Shown here: positions 5,392 to 5,398 of the stretch, piece after piece
How the letters are laid out: each line of letters opens with the position of its first letter
Position numbering within the stretch: position 1 is the first letter of the stretch
Notes under the pieces: generated by a model
Told to the model about the DNA's origin: nothing
Seen by the model: the letters and a program-made list of their open reading frames with translations, nothing else
The model's database searches: none
Translations under genes and position numbers: made by a program
Assembly (NCBI GenBank): GCA_036444495.1
Contig: JAZGBC010000189.1
Location: 1-5,398 of the forward strand
Length of the DNA: 5,398 nucleotides
Direction of reading: 5' to 3'
From: JAZGBC01 sp036444495
GTDB lineage: Bacteria; Pseudomonadota; Alphaproteobacteria; Kiloniellales; J153

Positions 5392-5398
5392 CCGGCGG

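Larger units (their letters stand above)
4997..5398. other. 402-base region without a convincing gene
   Basis: Neither strand holds an ORF that reads like a protein. The open minus-strand frames here are Arg/Pro/Gly-rich, run into repeats or overlap the methyltransferase gene. The region contains a small hairpin GCCGG-CCAT-CCGGC at 5016-5029, a larger hairpin at 5146-5180, a less GC-rich block at about 5181-5235, and the REP-like inverted pair at 5239-5391. No start of a downstream gene is visible before the window ends. Confidence 0.6.

Noticed and set aside
5260..5398. CRISPR-like array from repeated GAAGCC motifs
   Set aside because: The GAAGCC copies (5271, 5304, 5348, plus AAAGCC at 5294) are irregularly spaced and too short. 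They are better explained as parts of nested inverted repeats in a REP mosaic.

Overview
The window is GC-rich DNA with tight coding density over about the first 5 kb. It most likely comes from a free-living gammaproteobacterium or a close proteobacterial relative. That placement is an inference. It rests on the REP-like repeats at the right end, whose AGGAG head, variable hairpin and GCGATG tail resemble gammaproteobacterial REP elements, and on the NrtS-like tail at the left end. No rRNA or other phylogenetic marker is present.

Layout from left to right. (1) 2-139, plus strand: the last 45 residues of a small membrane protein resembling the nitrate/nitrite transporter NrtS. (2) 164-1216, minus strand: a stand-alone MetE-like methyltransferase of 350 residues with all four zinc ligands, convergent with the NrtS-like gene across 24 bases. 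(3) 1217-1366: a divergent intergenic region. (4) 1367-2863, plus strand: an amidohydrolase of the D-aminoacylase / N-acyl-D-amino-acid deacylase family with the full metal-site set. (5) 2864-3049: a leader with an AT-rich island and a strong ribosome binding site. (6) 3050-4186, plus strand: myo-inositol-1-phosphate synthase of the short bacterial class. (7) 4211-4996, plus strand: a class I SAM-dependent methyltransferase 24 bases downstream, probably in the same transcript. (8) 4997-5398: no convincing gene. It holds a long hairpin that may end the operon and an inverted pair of REP-like units (5239-5271 and 5357-5391).

The most interesting unit is the inositol-phosphate synthase plus methyltransferase pair. 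The first enzyme makes 1D-myo-inositol 3-phosphate from glucose 6-phosphate. The second could act on an inositol-derived product, but its sequence does not reveal the substrate. The MetE-like protein lacks the N-terminal half of classical MetE, so its methyl donor is uncertain. The D-aminoacylase has no evident metabolic link to its neighbours. I saw no mobile-element gene, CRISPR array, tRNA or rRNA.
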